Source of the DNA: Fabrea salina
Taxonomy: Eukaryota > Ciliophora > Heterotrichea > Heterotrichida > Fabreidae
Length of the DNA stretch: 64,000 nt
NCBI GenBank assembly: GCA_022984795.1
Contig: JALIHJ010000007.1
Coordinates: 269,816-333,815 of the forward strand
Direction: 5' to 3'
Shown piece by piece: positions 25,630 to 36,400 of the stretch; positions within the stretch are counted from its first letter, which is position 1, and each line of letters begins with the position of its first letter. Below the pieces are notes generated by a model. It worked only from the letters and a program-made list of their open reading frames with translations, was not told the origin of the DNA and ran no database searches. The position numbers and the translations under genes are program-made.

Positions 25630-27093
25630 ATGTTTTCGCGTCAATCTAAGAGTGCAGCAGGAAACCGCTCTCAAATGTCTACCTGGGAACCTGAGTCCTC
25701 TAGACTCCAACGTGACATGGAACAAATTATTCAAAAACTCGAACAAGAAAAACGCCAAACCAACTTCCTTGAAGAGCAAATTAAAATATCTGAAAACGAA
25801 ATCAAAGAACAAAAAGAAAGGGCTGACCAGTCATTTGCCACCCCTGAATCCAAACTCCGCTACCAAGTCACCAACTTAACCAAGCAACTCGAACTCCAAG
25901 TTGCCCACCTCAACCAAGCCAGAGCTGAAAACAAGGCTACCAGAGAAAGAATTGACACTTACCGCAAAGAAAAACTCTCTTCACAACGCAAAGTTTCTAG
26001 TCTCCAAGAAGAAGTCAACCACTACAAACGCTTAGCTGAAGAAAGAAACTCCGAACTCTGTGACGACTTAACTTACGACCAAAAACGCCGGGAAAAAATC
26101 CACACTCTCCGAAGCAAAAGTGCCCACCAAAAAAGCAGAATGAGTGCTAAAGTCAACATGCTCAACTCCAAACTCAAAGAAGAAAAACAAAGCAGGTCCA
26201 AAGCTTTCAAAGACTTCCAAGAAAGCTTCATCGAAGCCCTTGCCCAACCCACAGGGACCATTGAGATCACTCGCTTGCTCAAAAACTTACTTAGCTACTG
26301 GCGCCAAAAACTAGGCGAAAAAAAAAGTGACTTAGACTCTTACTTGAAAAACGTCAAACTCCTAGAAGGCGGGTTCAAGCAAATCGAAGCTGCCACTGGC
26401 ATCAACAACAAAGATGACATAGTCACTGCCTTCATTAAGTCCCAGGACCAACAATACGAACTCTACTCCTACATAAACGGACTCAACTCAGAAATCGACT
26501 CTTTAGAAGAGTCCAACAAAAGCTTGCTGTCCACTATTGAAATTTACGAAACCTCCAAAGAAAGCGGCCACGAAAAAATCCGCCAAAGAAGCACTGAGTT
26601 GCAAGAAAAACTAGACAACTACAAATTCAAAATCAACAAAAAAGACAACAAGGCCCAGAAAATCAACCAGGAACTCAAAAACCTAGTTCCACTTATAAAA
26701 GGCATAGTTGAAACCTGCAGAAACATCCGAATCCGAGTGGACTTTCCTTCTGAAATAGAATTAACTGACATAGAAGACCTCACTGAAGAAAACACTTCCC
26801 TCATTCTGGGCGAAGTCGAGGAGTATCTCACTAAGTTCAAACTCTCCAGTAAGAAGTTCCAGTCAGCACTACCCCTTGACTTGCTTTCAGAAAAGCACTT
26901 CAACAGGAAGCTTTGGGACATCTCTGAGGAACTCAAGAACGCCGAAGACTTTGCTGAAGAAGACACCCAAGACCTGAACAAGCCTCTCCCTGTGAATCAA
27001 ATCAGGCACAGAGCTTTTGCTTTCATGCAGAAAAAGTATCCGCAAACCGCTGCTGTCATAGGCAAGTCAGCCACTACCAACTCTAGCTTGTAA
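25630..27093 (+). CDS. outer dynein arm docking-complex-like coiled coil (ODAD1/CCDC114/CCDC63 family)
   Basis: 487 aa. Coiled coil covers most of residues 20-360, followed by a shorter globular tail. The arrangement and sequence (ATPESKLRYQVTNLTKQLEL, YRKEKLSSQRKVSSLQEEV, DQQYELYSYINGLNSEIDSLEE) match the DC2/CCDC114/CCDC63 group, whose QQ-x-Y-x-Y-INxLNxEI segment is characteristic. These proteins anchor outer dynein arms on doublet microtubules. Assignment between CCDC63, CCDC114 and CCDC151 is not certain. Divergent from CCT2 with 55 bp between starts. Confidence 0.7.
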   Translation: MFSRQSKSAAGNRSQMSTWEPESSRLQRDMEQIIQKLEQEKRQTNFLEEQIKISENEIKEQKERADQSFATPESKLRYQVTNLTKQLELQVAHLNQARAENKATRERIDTYRKEKLSSQRKVSSLQEEVNHYKRLAEERNSELCDDLTYDQKRREKIHTLRSKSAHQKSRMSAKVNMLNSKLKEEKQSRSKAFKDFQESFIEALAQPTGTIEITRLLKNLLSYWRQKLGEKKSDLDSYLKNVKLLEGGFKQIEAATGINNKDDIVTAFIKSQDQQYELYSYINGLNSEIDSLEESNKSLLSTIEIYETSKESGHEKIRQRSTELQEKLDNYKFKINKKDNKAQKINQELKNLVPLIKGIVETCRNIRIRVDFPSEIELTDIEDLTEENTSLILGEVEEYLTKFKLSSKKFQSALPLDLLSEKHFNRKLWDISEELKNAEDFAEEDTQDLNKPLPVNQIRHRAFAFMQKKYPQTAAVIGKSATTNSSL

Positions 27094-27135
27094 CTCATAT
27101 ACCATAAACTAATAAAAAGGTATGAACCAACATAG

Positions 27136-28671
27136 ATGGATTGGCCATCAGAGCCTACAGGAGCCCACTTGGGTTCCCCGCCTAAAGCTGAAGAACACTC
27201 AAGGTCCAGGTCGCGTTCTGCTGACAGGTTCAAGCGAAAGCCCCGCAACCTTCCCAGACGCAAAGAAGGGCGGTACCGGGTGTGCAAACCTAGCATGGCG
27301 GGGGGACTGCTTACATTCAAACAGTTCATGGAGCTGCAGCACGACCCCATTCCTCCCTTTGAAGCCCAGCACCACTACGAAGAGTACAAAAAGGACTATG
27401 AAAGGAAGCAACTCGAAACTTTTTTTGGCGAGCACAAAGACGAGCACTGGTTCATAGAGAAGTATGACCCAGTAGTCAGTCAAAAGTGGCAAGAAGAAAG
27501 GCACATGAACGCTAAAGTTTCACATCGCACTTTTATAGAAGGTGCTAGGAGCAGTGCTTTCGAAGGACTTAAACTTAGAGACAACGGGACTACTGTTGAC
27601 AAGATTTCAGGTCCTCCTTACTACGGATTTGACCCAAACTCAATGACTCTTTTTTTAAAAACAATCCCAGTGAACATTTCTCGCTGGGACTTGCTTTCAG
27701 TAGTCAAGACTTCTCCGGGGTTTGTGTCACTTTCGATGTCTGAACCTTTGAAGTCACAGGGCTTTTCTAGGTTTGCTTGGGTTTTGTACGACAGTGAACA
27801 GCGTTGCAACGAAAGTTTAGAGTTACTCACTAACAAAACAGTAGTGGGGGACTTTAAACTTTCGCCTGTGAGAAGCCAAAGTTCTTCCCGGAAAGAAGTA
27901 CACATCCAGCCACCCCAGCCTTTAGAGTCCCTTGAAGCTGACTGGAAGCAGTCAGCCCGACTGATCTCTTGTTTGGACCGAGAAAAAGGAATCCAAGAAA
28001 ACCCTTTGTTAGTTTCTCAAGAGAAGTTTGCTTCAATGAGTGAAGAAGAAAAAGAAAACCAACTGGACTTGCAACTGCTGTACTTAAGGAAAGTCCACGC
28101 TTTCTGCTACTACTGCTTAGAAGAGTACGATGATGAACGCATGCTGGCAGCTAAGTGCGGACCTGCTCACATCCGCAGCCGCTACGACCCCTCAGCCTTG
28201 CGAAGTCCAGAGTTCGACGAACAAGTTGAAACTCGGCTGAACAAAAAAGTCACTTTGCAGAAGTACGACAAAGACGTAAGTGTTACTTAGAGCGACGCCA
28301 AACTAGCAGAGAAGTTACTTGACTTCGAAAACAAAAACGCTATTGAAGAAGAAGAAATGAAGGTAAGGTGTGCAAAGTGCAAAAAGCTCTTCAGAGGAAT
28401 TGAGTTCATGAAAAAACACCTCCACAACAAACACCCTGAAGAAATCGAAAAAGTAGTTGACGAACGGCTTAAAGAAATCATGCTTGAGAACTACTTAAAC
28501 GACCCCGACAAACTAATGAACCAAATCCAGTACGCAGGCGAAGGATTCAGAGGTGCCCGGAGACCTCCTCCTCGCCAAAAGAAGAGTTCCGACTTGCCTT
28601 ACGAAGACTTAGACGACCCTTCTAAGTTCCAAAAGTCTTCACGGAAGGTAATCGACTACTCTGACATATAA
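27136..28671 (+). CDS. SRRT: SERRATE/ARS2 RNA-effector protein with one 15-nt intron
   Basis: Exons 27136-28275 and 28291-28671; 506 aa. N-terminal region after an RS-like basic start: FKQFMELQHDPIPPFEAQHHYEEYKKDY and a charged FFGEHKDEHWF stretch, as in SERRATE/ARS2. A central RRM-like domain carries FLKTIPVNISRWDL. The C-terminal zinc-finger region has HAFCYYCLEEYDDE and, in exon 2, the C2H2 finger VRCAKCKKLFRGIEFMKKHLHNKHPE. ARS2 binds the cap-binding complex and routes nuclear RNAs to processing, export or decay. An ATG at 27122 in another frame precedes the start. Confidence 0.92.
28276..28290 (+). other. 15-nt intron (phase 0)
   Basis: GTAAGTGTTACTTAG, identical to the first intron of the MFS gene. 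Its removal joins the RRM-containing part to the C2H2 part of ARS2. Confidence 0.95.
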
Positions 28672-28690
28672 CTTTAATTAGTTTACCACA

Positions 28691-29656
28691 TTAACTAAAG
28701 TTACTCAGCCAAGTTTCGTTCCTCATCCTCGGAATAGGAGACCCTGTTTTGTTTTGGCGGATAGAAAAGTTAGCTGGGGAAATCGTGAAACTTGAGTTCA
28801 GAGTGGATTTTTCAGAAATCGAGTTGTTTTTTTTGTGGCTTTCAGGGGAGTTGTACCTGGTGTTTAAGCGAGAGTTAGAGATAGTTGGAAGCTTTTTGTC
28901 CCTTCGGTCCTCATAAGAGTCAATTCTGCACTCAGACAAAAAGAAACTTTTAGGAGGCTCAGACACTCTAGGATTGGGGCGGTCTTGCCGGGAGAGTTCT
29001 TGGAGTTCTTTTTTGATTTTGGCGTAGACTTTGTCTTTTTGTTTCTTTTTTTCTATGATTTCGTGGAGGAACTCGTCTTGGAGGTTTTCGGGGCACTCGC
29101 AGTAGAGTTTTTTGCACCTAAAACAAGCTTTGCTTTTAGGGTGTTTTTTAAGTTCAAATAGAATTTTGTGGCACTCAACTCCTAATGCGTGGCCATTGTT
29201 TGTTTTGCGAGGACTAGTCGTGGACTTAGGTCTTTTAACCTTGGTGTGTGGCTTTTTTTCATAGGGTATTTTGATGTAAGCTTCGAAAAGGTTCTGCTTT
29301 TTCTGGAGTTCATCAGTTAGCTTTTCGTCCGGCAAGTAGGAAGCCTGGAACTTAGACGACTCAAGAACTGACTGTTGTTTGAAACTCCAGTGGTCAAACC
29401 TAGCTGCGTCAAAAATACCTGACTTTTCCTGTTCAAGACGGCATTTGGAGTATAAGTGGTGAATGAAGTTTTCAGCCTTAGAATAAGGTTCGAAAAGAGA
29501 CCGTTCAAGAATGGAGTTGTGGGTTTTTTTCTGAGGAGAAGTGGACTTAGTCTTTTTGGGAACAGCAAATGGCTTCCTGACTGGACCTCTTTCGAGGTTG
29601 ATAATGACTTTGCCGGAGTTGTTGGCTTCGTTTTCAGAATCGTTTTTGTCAAACAT
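28691..29656 (-). CDS. basic protein with small Cys cluster, unknown
   Basis: 321 aa, Lys/Ser/Asn rich and mostly predicted disordered. The only compact feature is a cysteine cluster around residues 160-185 (ECHKILFELKKHPKSKACFRCKKLYCECPE), a possible small zinc-binding site, followed by a short charged helix (LHEIIEKKKQKDKVYAKIKKELQEL). No family recognised. Convergent with ARS2, 19 bp apart. Confidence 0.6.
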   Translation of the reverse strand: MFDKNDSENEANNSGKVIINLERGPVRKPFAVPKKTKSTSPQKKTHNSILERSLFEPYSKAENFIHHLYSKCRLEQEKSGIFDAARFDHWSFKQQSVLESSKFQASYLPDEKLTDELQKKQNLFEAYIKIPYEKKPHTKVKRPKSTTSPRKTNNGHALGVECHKILFELKKHPKSKACFRCKKLYCECPENLQDEFLHEIIEKKKQKDKVYAKIKKELQELSRQDRPNPRVSEPPKSFFLSECRIDSYEDRRDKKLPTISNSRLNTRYNSPESHKKNNSISEKSTLNSSFTISPANFSIRQNKTGSPIPRMRNETWLSNFS

Positions 29657-29818
29657 TTTTAACAGATAAAAATATACCCAAGTGCATTTAAGTAAGTTGT
29701 TCCATACTTGATCTTATTTGATCCGTGAGAATACACTCTGTCTGAGTCCTGATGTAAGTGATGAAAGAAGGTGCCTGATCTCTGATCGCACACACCAGGT
29801 TCTGATTTATACATAATT
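29657..29818. promoter_or_regulatory. divergent intergenic region
   Basis: 162-bp gap between divergent starts. It contains an imperfect inverted repeat, TTGATCTTATTTGATC and CTGATCTCTGATCGC, giving four GATC sites within ~70 bp, and ends in ATACATAATTATG. No RNA gene is recognised. Confidence 0.3.
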
Positions 29819-30127
29819 ATGAAACTAATATTGTTTACTGTGCTTGTGTTGAGCCACGTTCTGTTGGCCCAGGACACCCAACTGCCCAAGGCAGTGTTTT
29901 CAAAGAACTCGATGAGACTATCGGACCTAAGCGCCCCTAAAGACCAAGTGGCTTACAACCAGTACGTGCTGGACAGAGAAGGAAGAAGAATTAACTTACA
30001 AAAGCAAGAGAGCCAGCGCCAAGAAAGGTGGCCTTTTTTCCAGCTGACTGGGTACACCTTGTCAGTAGTGATGAGTTTGTTAGGCGGGGGCCTCATCTAC
30101 TACTACTACAAGCACAAACCTAATTAA
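29819..30127 (+). CDS. small single-pass membrane protein with signal peptide
   Basis: 102 aa. The N-terminal signal peptide (MKLILFTVLVLSHVLLAQ, cleavage likely near 17) is followed by a ~55-residue hydrophilic luminal part and a C-terminal TM helix (~74-95, LTGYTLSVVMSLLGGGLIYYYY) with a short basic tail KHKPN. The layout is type I membrane and the KHKPN end could act in early secretory retrieval. No family recognised. The stop is only 4 bp before the next ATG on the same strand. Confidence 0.65.
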   Translation: MKLILFTVLVLSHVLLAQDTQLPKAVFSKNSMRLSDLSAPKDQVAYNQYVLDREGRRINLQKQESQRQERWPFFQLTGYTLSVVMSLLGGGLIYYYYKHKPN

Positions 30128-30131
30128 TAAT

Positions 30132-30404
30132 ATGAAGGATCTCCAGGAACAGAAGCGCAAACGTCAAGAACGCTTTGGCAACCACGAACTCGCCACTGCT
30201 GAGAAAAAGATCCAGCGTGCACAGCGTTTCGGAATAGTGTCCCAAGAACTCGAAGCGCAAAAACGTAAACAGAGAAAAGAGCGCTTCAACAAAGAAGACG
30301 AACAAAAACAGAAGAAACTTGAAAGAGCACGGCGCTTCGGCCTCTACAACCCTGAAGAAGAACGTTCTAAGCGTGAGGCTAGAAAGGAAAGGTTTTCTAA
30401 GTAA
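30132..30404 (+). CDS. SARNP/Tho1-like RNA-export factor (RFG-motif protein)
   Basis: 90 aa, highly charged. It contains repeated R-x-x-RFG motifs: RQERFGN, RAQRFGI, RARRFGL and two RKERF(N/S) variants, each at the end of a basic helix and spaced ~18-20 residues. Such motifs in SARNP (CIP29) and yeast Tho1 clamp UAP56/DDX39 helicases in the TREX mRNA-export complex. The SAP domain that precedes them in SARNP is absent, so this is a motif-only version. The start lies 4 bp after the previous stop. Confidence 0.65.
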   Translation: MKDLQEQKRKRQERFGNHELATAEKKIQRAQRFGIVSQELEAQKRKQRKERFNKEDEQKQKKLERARRFGLYNPEEERSKREARKERFSK

Positions 30405-30444
30405 CTTGATTGGAATAATTCTTTTGTAAATTTAAAAGTAACTT

Positions 30445-31782
30445 ATGTCCTTAAACAGAAGATATAGAAGATCTAAAAAACCCATACTGCGCAGCAGTAG
30501 TTCCAGTGCCCAGTCTCCTTTGAGGCCCCGGCCTCCTGTGCAGGCTAAGCCCAAAATGACTTTTGACAACTACAAGCCCGTCAGGTTCATGGTCAACTTA
30601 GAAGACATGGTGGTGATTGAAAAAGACCTAGCTTTTTTGCTTGAAGACCTAAGCATCCAGTCTCTGTCCGTCTGTGAAGACTTTTGGGATATTACTGACG
30701 AAAACACCCTTAACCAAATAGAACAGCTCTACAGAGACCCTAAAGCCAAAAAGAACTTAAAGATGTGGATGGTACTTGGCAGTTTAGCTGTGGCCTTAAT
30801 CCACCACATGGTGGGCAGTGGTTCTACCCAAAACAAAATCAGCACCATAAAAGAAATAGTTTTTAACCTGCACCAGGGCTTCCTTGTTGTAGTTAAACTC
30901 ATTCTTAAACGCATTTCAGAAGACGTTTCCAACGAGTGGATTCTTAAGTTAAAAAACATAGTCAAGGCAAAACTTGTCCAGAAAAACCAGGAAAAAGTCA
31001 CTGTGCTCAAGAACTGCAACATCAGTGTTAAGAACGGTTTGAAGTCCCTGTGTAGCACTATTGTACAGCAAAAAAGCAACAAAAACCTGATGATCAGTGT
31101 TACTAGGATTCTTGAGATTGCTGAAAAAGCATCTATTAAAAAGTCTAGAGCCTTCATAGAAAAGGCCTTTGGAATAGACTCAAGTGCTATTCCAAGTCAA
31201 AACAAAAACATTCCCCAGGGCCCTTTGCTTAAGTTTGAACCTTTGAAGCCCTACACTCTAGTGCTGGACTTAGACGAAACACTAGTGCACTACGTAGACA
31301 CAGAAGAACCCTACTACGCCATAAGACCCCATACACAAGAGTTCCTCAATCAAGTTTCAGAGTTCTACGAAGTGGTGATATTCACAGCTGGAGTCCAGGA
31401 GTACGCTGACTGGGTCCTCAACGTTCTAGATAAGGACAAAGTCTTCTCAGCCAGACTTTATAGACAACACACGGTGCCTGCTGGCAATGTTTTTGTTAAG
31501 GACTTGTCCCTTCTAGGCAGGGATCTCAAGAAGATGATCATAGTTGACAACGTAGCTGAGAACTTCGAACTCCAAAATGAAAATGGAATACTAATCAGGA
31601 GTTGGTACGGAGACCAGGAAGACAAAGCCCTTTTGGACATTTGTTTTGTGCTTACTGAAATTGCTAAGTGCGAAGTCGAAGACGTACGCAAAGCTTTGAA
31701 AAGCTTAAGAGAGCACTTGCTGGAGCAAATATCTCAGGGAGATACTAAGTACCACTACAACTTTAAATCATTTTTGAGTTAA
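30445..31782 (+). CDS. SCP/FCP1-type HAD phosphatase
   Basis: 445 aa. The C-terminal ~190 residues form an NLI-interacting-factor / CTD-phosphatase domain: catalytic DLDETLVH (DxDxT/V motif), IFTAGVQEYADWVLNVLD, RQHTVPAGNVFVKDLSLLGRDL and IIVDNVAENF. This is the TFIIF/CTD small-phosphatase type that dephosphorylates phospho-Ser/Thr proteins such as RNA polymerase II CTD, in the nucleus. The ~230-residue N-terminal part is helical, with a basic Ser-rich start, and is not recognised. It is followed 7 bp later by a PP2C gene. Confidence 0.88.
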   Translation: MSLNRRYRRSKKPILRSSSSSAQSPLRPRPPVQAKPKMTFDNYKPVRFMVNLEDMVVIEKDLAFLLEDLSIQSLSVCEDFWDITDENTLNQIEQLYRDPKAKKNLKMWMVLGSLAVALIHHMVGSGSTQNKISTIKEIVFNLHQGFLVVVKLILKRISEDVSNEWILKLKNIVKAKLVQKNQEKVTVLKNCNISVKNGLKSLCSTIVQQKSNKNLMISVTRILEIAEKASIKKSRAFIEKAFGIDSSAIPSQNKNIPQGPLLKFEPLKPYTLVLDLDETLVHYVDTEEPYYAIRPHTQEFLNQVSEFYEVVIFTAGVQEYADWVLNVLDKDKVFSARLYRQHTVPAGNVFVKDLSLLGRDLKKMIIVDNVAENFELQNENGILIRSWYGDQEDKALLDICFVLTEIAKCEVEDVRKALKSLREHLLEQISQGDTKYHYNFKSFLS

Positions 31783-31789
31783 TAATAAT

Positions 31790-32857
31790 ATGAAGGGTGA
31801 TGGCAAGCCTAATAGGGTCCGTAAATTGAGCTACAAGATGTTAGCTTTTGGCTCAAGTGACTTGGTGGATTCCCTTAACATTTCGAGGTCTAAGTCAAAA
31901 TCATTAGTCCAAGAAAGCCCAGAAGAGTCAAAACTGACTAGGATCCTAAACGAAGGCTCCAAAATAATCTCAAAAAAGAGAATTGGTAAGATCGGGAGTT
32001 TTGGGGTCTTCACCAGTATGGGTATGTCAAAGACTTCAAATGAAGACAAAGTTACAGTGACTCTTAAGAAGAAAACCCTTGACTCAAAACAACTTAAAGT
32101 CAGCATATTCAGCATATTTGACGGCCATGGAGGGTCAGGGTGTTCAGAATTCCTTAAAGAAAAACTCAACAAGTACATACTGGAAAACAAGAGATTTCCT
32201 GAAGACCCAACTGAAGCCATTCATCTTGCCTTTGAAAAGGTTGAAAAGAAATTTGTTAAGTCCTGCAGAAAAACAGGAGACAGATCAGGCAGTTGTGCAA
32301 TACTGGCAGTAATCATCGGTAAAGAAGTGTTTATAGCTAATCTAGGAGACTCAAGAGCAGTGCTATCCAGTAACTCCGGTAGGACTGTAACTCAAATAAC
32401 AACTGACCACAAACCTTCTTTGAAGTCTGAAAGTCAAAGAATAATTCAAGCGGGAGGCAAACTCATTCAAGCTTCTCGAAACGGAATAGTTGGTCCGGTG
32501 AGGATAGTTCCCGGGAGAATAGCAGTTAGTCGTGCTATTGGAGACATTGCTATAAAACAAAGAAAACTAGGAGGAATCCCTAACCTCTTAAGTCCTGAAC
32601 CTGAAGTCTTCAGTTTCAAAATATCAAAGAAAACTGACTTCCTCTTTTTAGGATGCGATGGAGTTTTTGACTCATTGAGCAACGAAGAAGTGTGCAGTGA
32701 AGTTTGGAACACCTTTTGGGAGCACAAAACTCAAAACTTGCACGATACAACTGGACTCGCAGTCAAAAGAGTTGTAGCTAGAGCTGCACTGAAGGAAAGT
32801 TTAGATAACCTTACAGGTGTTCTGATTACCTTTCCTAATGGAGGGAGATTAAACTAA
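31790..32857 (+). CDS. PP2C/PPM-family protein phosphatase
   Basis: 355 aa. After a ~75-residue basic Ser-rich N-terminus the PP2C core has all main metal-binding motifs: SNED (in SKTSNEDKV), FDGHGGSG, NLGDSRAVL, AVSRAIGD, GCDGVFD and DNLTGVLI. It should be an active Mg2+/Mn2+-dependent Ser/Thr phosphatase. It follows the CTD-type phosphatase in the same direction with a 7-bp gap, so two unrelated phosphatases are adjacent. Confidence 0.93.
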   Translation: MKGDGKPNRVRKLSYKMLAFGSSDLVDSLNISRSKSKSLVQESPEESKLTRILNEGSKIISKKRIGKIGSFGVFTSMGMSKTSNEDKVTVTLKKKTLDSKQLKVSIFSIFDGHGGSGCSEFLKEKLNKYILENKRFPEDPTEAIHLAFEKVEKKFVKSCRKTGDRSGSCAILAVIIGKEVFIANLGDSRAVLSSNSGRTVTQITTDHKPSLKSESQRIIQAGGKLIQASRNGIVGPVRIVPGRIAVSRAIGDIAIKQRKLGGIPNLLSPEPEVFSFKISKKTDFLFLGCDGVFDSLSNEEVCSEVWNTFWEHKTQNLHDTTGLAVKRVVARAALKESLDNLTGVLITFPNGGRLN

Positions 32858-32916
32858 GTATTGAGAATAACTAAGTATAATAGTTACTAACTGAGAACTA
32901 TGACTTATAAAAAATA

Positions 32917-33357
32917 ATGCACCAAGGAGGTTCTGGTTTGCTCCTAAAAAAAGAAAAATTGCCTAAAGTTAGACAGCCTTTGATTTCGGAGTCTAGCTCA
33001 GCCCAGTGTCCCTTTTGCAGTTTAATGTTTCGTGATCAAGCTGAACTTAATGAACACCTAAGCTTTGGAATAGAGGGTTGGAGTGAGAGCTTCAGTTATA
33101 GCTGTGGAACTTGTTATACAAAGTTTAAGTCCTACAAAGGCTACCGACAGCACTTAGGCAAAATCCACGACGTCTCCCCAAAAGAAGTTCAGTGCACAGT
33201 TTGTCCCAAAAGGTTCAAAAATAAGTACGCAGTTAAATTCCATATGCAGCAAGTCCACTTTAAGTCTACCAGAGTGAAGTGCCCAAGGTGCTCTAAACTC
33301 ATGTATAACAAGTACCTTTTGCCCGACCATTTGGGTAAATGCTTAATAAGAACTTAG
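32917..33357 (+). CDS. C2H2 zinc-finger protein
   Basis: 146 aa with four finger-like units in the C-terminal 110 residues: CPFCSLMFRDQAELNEHL (incomplete), CGTCYTKFKSYKGYRQHLGKIH, CTVCPKRFKNKYAVKFHMQQVH and CPRCSKLMYNKYLLPDHLGKC (the last with Cys as fourth ligand). Fingers 2 and 3 are canonical. A nucleic-acid-binding role is expected. The start is in TATAAAAAATAATG. Stop is TAG. Confidence 0.8.
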   Translation: MHQGGSGLLLKKEKLPKVRQPLISESSSAQCPFCSLMFRDQAELNEHLSFGIEGWSESFSYSCGTCYTKFKSYKGYRQHLGKIHDVSPKEVQCTVCPKRFKNKYAVKFHMQQVHFKSTRVKCPRCSKLMYNKYLLPDHLGKCLIRT

Positions 33358-33401
33358 ATTCTGGAATTAAGTAGTGTTTGGTATTTGATCATAAACTTAA
33401 A

Positions 33402-36400
33402 ATGGATGTTGCAGCGCAACGAAAGTACCAAAGTAATTGTAACTTAGGCCTAAAAAAGCGACTTGACTCTCTACACTATTGCTTACCTTTGAGTTTGGAG
33501 TCTTCGCCCTTAGTAGAAAGACTGCTTAACGACTTGCTTAAGACTGTAGAAGGCTTCCAGCAGTTGAAAAAAACTAATGCGGGACTTTCCAAAGAAGCCC
33601 AAGAAACTAAGTCCCAGTTAGAACCCCTCCAAGCCGAAATAGTGCGGCTCAGAAAAGAAAACAACGACTTGCACCTCCACCTTATGCAAACCAAAGACCA
33701 AACCCACTCTTCAAGTTCCAAATGGCGCGATTCTTACAAAACCTTAGAAAGCGAAAACACAGACTTGAAGTTCTTAGTAGAGAAACTCAAAGGTGACTAC
33801 AACAAACTAGAGTCCCAAAACTTGCACCTCAAACAAAAACTCGACAGTGCCCTTTCCAAAACTTACCTGCCTTCTGCCCAAAAAGGGCTCACTGAGGGAT
33901 CTCTAAGTTCTTCAACCAACATCCAAGGCAGAACTCAGGGATTCGAAGTCAGTGCTCCCCTCCAAGGCCGCCAAACCTCCAGTTTCCAAAAACCCAATCA
34001 AGAATGGGCCCGGGAACTCAGGTCAGCTGACGAAAGAGCTCGCAAGTTCCAAGAAGAGTACGAACAACTCGCGAAACTCAAACAGCTCTCTGACGACGAG
34101 ATCAAGCGCCTGCAAAGCAAGTTAGAAACCCGGGAACAAGAGATTTCCAGAATCTCAGCCCTGATAGGTGAGTCTGTGGATCCGCAAAAAGTGAAAGTTA
34201 GTTACGAAGTCCAAACTAAAGACCAAAGCATCCAGCAACTCAACCAAAGGATAGACTACCTCTACTCCGAGAACACGCGCATGGAAAAAGAACTTGAAGA
34301 AGCCAACTCCAAAATCAGGCAGTTTTTGAACATGGACAAAGAAAACAAGCACATGTCTGAAAGTTTGGCCCAAATACGGACTCAGAACCAAGACTTAAAG
34401 AAAAAGCTTGCTGAGTTAGAAGCTTTGGGAACTAAACTTGAAAAACCCAATTTTGAAGAAACAGCTAAATTTTCTCTGGAAAACGAAAACCTAAAAAACC
34501 AACTCCAGAGTCTCCACTTGGAAAACAAACAACTCAAAGAAGAAGCTAGCAGAGCAGACTCCCTCAAAGCTGCCTACAACTCAGACAAAACTGCTTACTC
34601 ACAAGCAGTCCAAAAACTAGACAACGAAAGAGAAAAACTCCAAACAAAAATTAACGAGTTCCAAACCCAAATTAAGAACCTTGAGTCCGAACTTAAGTCT
34701 GCAAACTCCCAAAAAGAACAGTACTACAACCAAAGCAACAACTTAAGAAGGGAACTAGAAAACCTCCAAGAGTCCTATACTCGCGCTAACAAAGACCATT
34801 TGTCAACTACTGAAGAGTCCTACGGCCTCAGACACCAAATTTCTTCTTTAGAAAGCAAAAACAACCTTCTCCAGTCCCAGATCGACAACCTCAACTTCGA
34901 ACTTGAAAGAGCCAATAAGTTCCGCCGAGCTGCTGAAGAAGAGCTCGAGAACCTTCGTGAAGTCTCCTTCAAAGCTAAAACTGAAGTTGACTCTAGTTCA
35001 GCTGCCAAGCAAAAACTCCAAGTACTCTACGAAAGCTCCCAAAAAGAAGTTGCAAACTTAAAAGAAGAAATAGCCCATCTAGGCAAGTTGCGCGAAAAAG
35101 ACAAAGAAGCACTTTTGGACAGCGAAGCAAGAAACAGAGACTTAAACTCCCAGTTAGCTTCTGCTCAGTACAGCATTTCAGAAGTCCAACGCAACCACTC
35201 TGAAGTTTCGGAAGAACTCAAAGCTAAACTAGAAGAACTCAGAAAGCAGGAAAAACTCAAGTCCTCAATTGAACAAGAGTTAGCTGAGTTGCGGCCACTT
35301 AAACTCAAGTGCGACCGCTTAACTCAAGAAAACGAGAAACTCAAAGAAAACTCAGGCAAAGTGTACTCTCAAGAAACTCAGTTCCAAAGACAGCTCTATG
35401 ACTTGCAAGACTCTCTTCGCAGCAAAGACTACCAAATTGAACAACTCAAAACTGACATCCAAAGTGCTGAAGAAGATAAACAACAACTTTTACAAGAAAT
35501 CGAAAAACTCGAGTCCAGAGTGTACTACTTAAGTGAGAACCAAAAACAAACCCAGTACTTAGGCCAAGAAAGTTCTTCTCTCAAAAAACAACTTGAAGAA
35601 ACCAGAGAACGCGAACACTCCTGCATTCGCGAAATCGAACAACTCAAGTCAGAAGTGCGCAAAGCCCAGGACGCCCAAAAGAACTCACAAAAACAACTCC
35701 AAAGAGCAGCAGACCAAAAAGAAGCCCTGGAACTCCAAGTAGAAAAACTCCAAGAAAACATAGAAAACCTCCAAAACCAAGGCACTTACACCCACAGTGA
35801 AAAACTCAAGCTAGAAGAAAGGGCTTTCCAAGCCGAAATGGAAGCCGAAGAGATGAAAAGACAACTAAGTCAGGAACAACACAGCAAGTACCGACTTGAA
35901 GACGAACTTAAAAGTCTCAAAAGCAAACTGGAGTCAGAAAAGTCCCACTCTGGCCGCTTGGAAGAACAAAACACACAGCTGAAAAGCCTGATTGAAAACT
36001 TAGAAAGCGTAAGGGAAGACCTACTTAAGAAACTCCAAGGAGTCAACAGAAAGAAAAACGTAGACGAAGAACAAAGAACCCAACTTCTTTCTGAAACTAA
36101 CTCTTTAAGGAAACAAATTGCAGCCAAAGACGACGAAATCCTCCAAATCCAAGAAGCCCTTAAAAACCTAGACGAAGAAAGGGACTACGTACAAAGTTTA
36201 CTTGACCAAAAAACTGAAGAACTTTCAAGCATCGAAACTGAACTCAGTAAACAACACCAAGAAAATGCCAAACTCAAAGACTCTTTGCAGCAACTAGAGT
36301 CCAAAGAGTCAACTGCTTCCAAAAGGATCGACGAAAAGGAACGCCAAATCCAAAGACTCACTGAAAAGCTGGAGTACCTCGAAAGAGAACTTGAAGAAAC

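Noticed and set aside
27122-27457. ORF starting at ATG 27122 in another frame over ARS2
   Set aside because: Overlaps the conserved ARS2 frame; composition is a shadow of it.
28360-28374. GTAAGGTGTGCAAAG in exon 2 of ARS2
   Set aside because: Removal would delete part of the conserved C2H2 finger.
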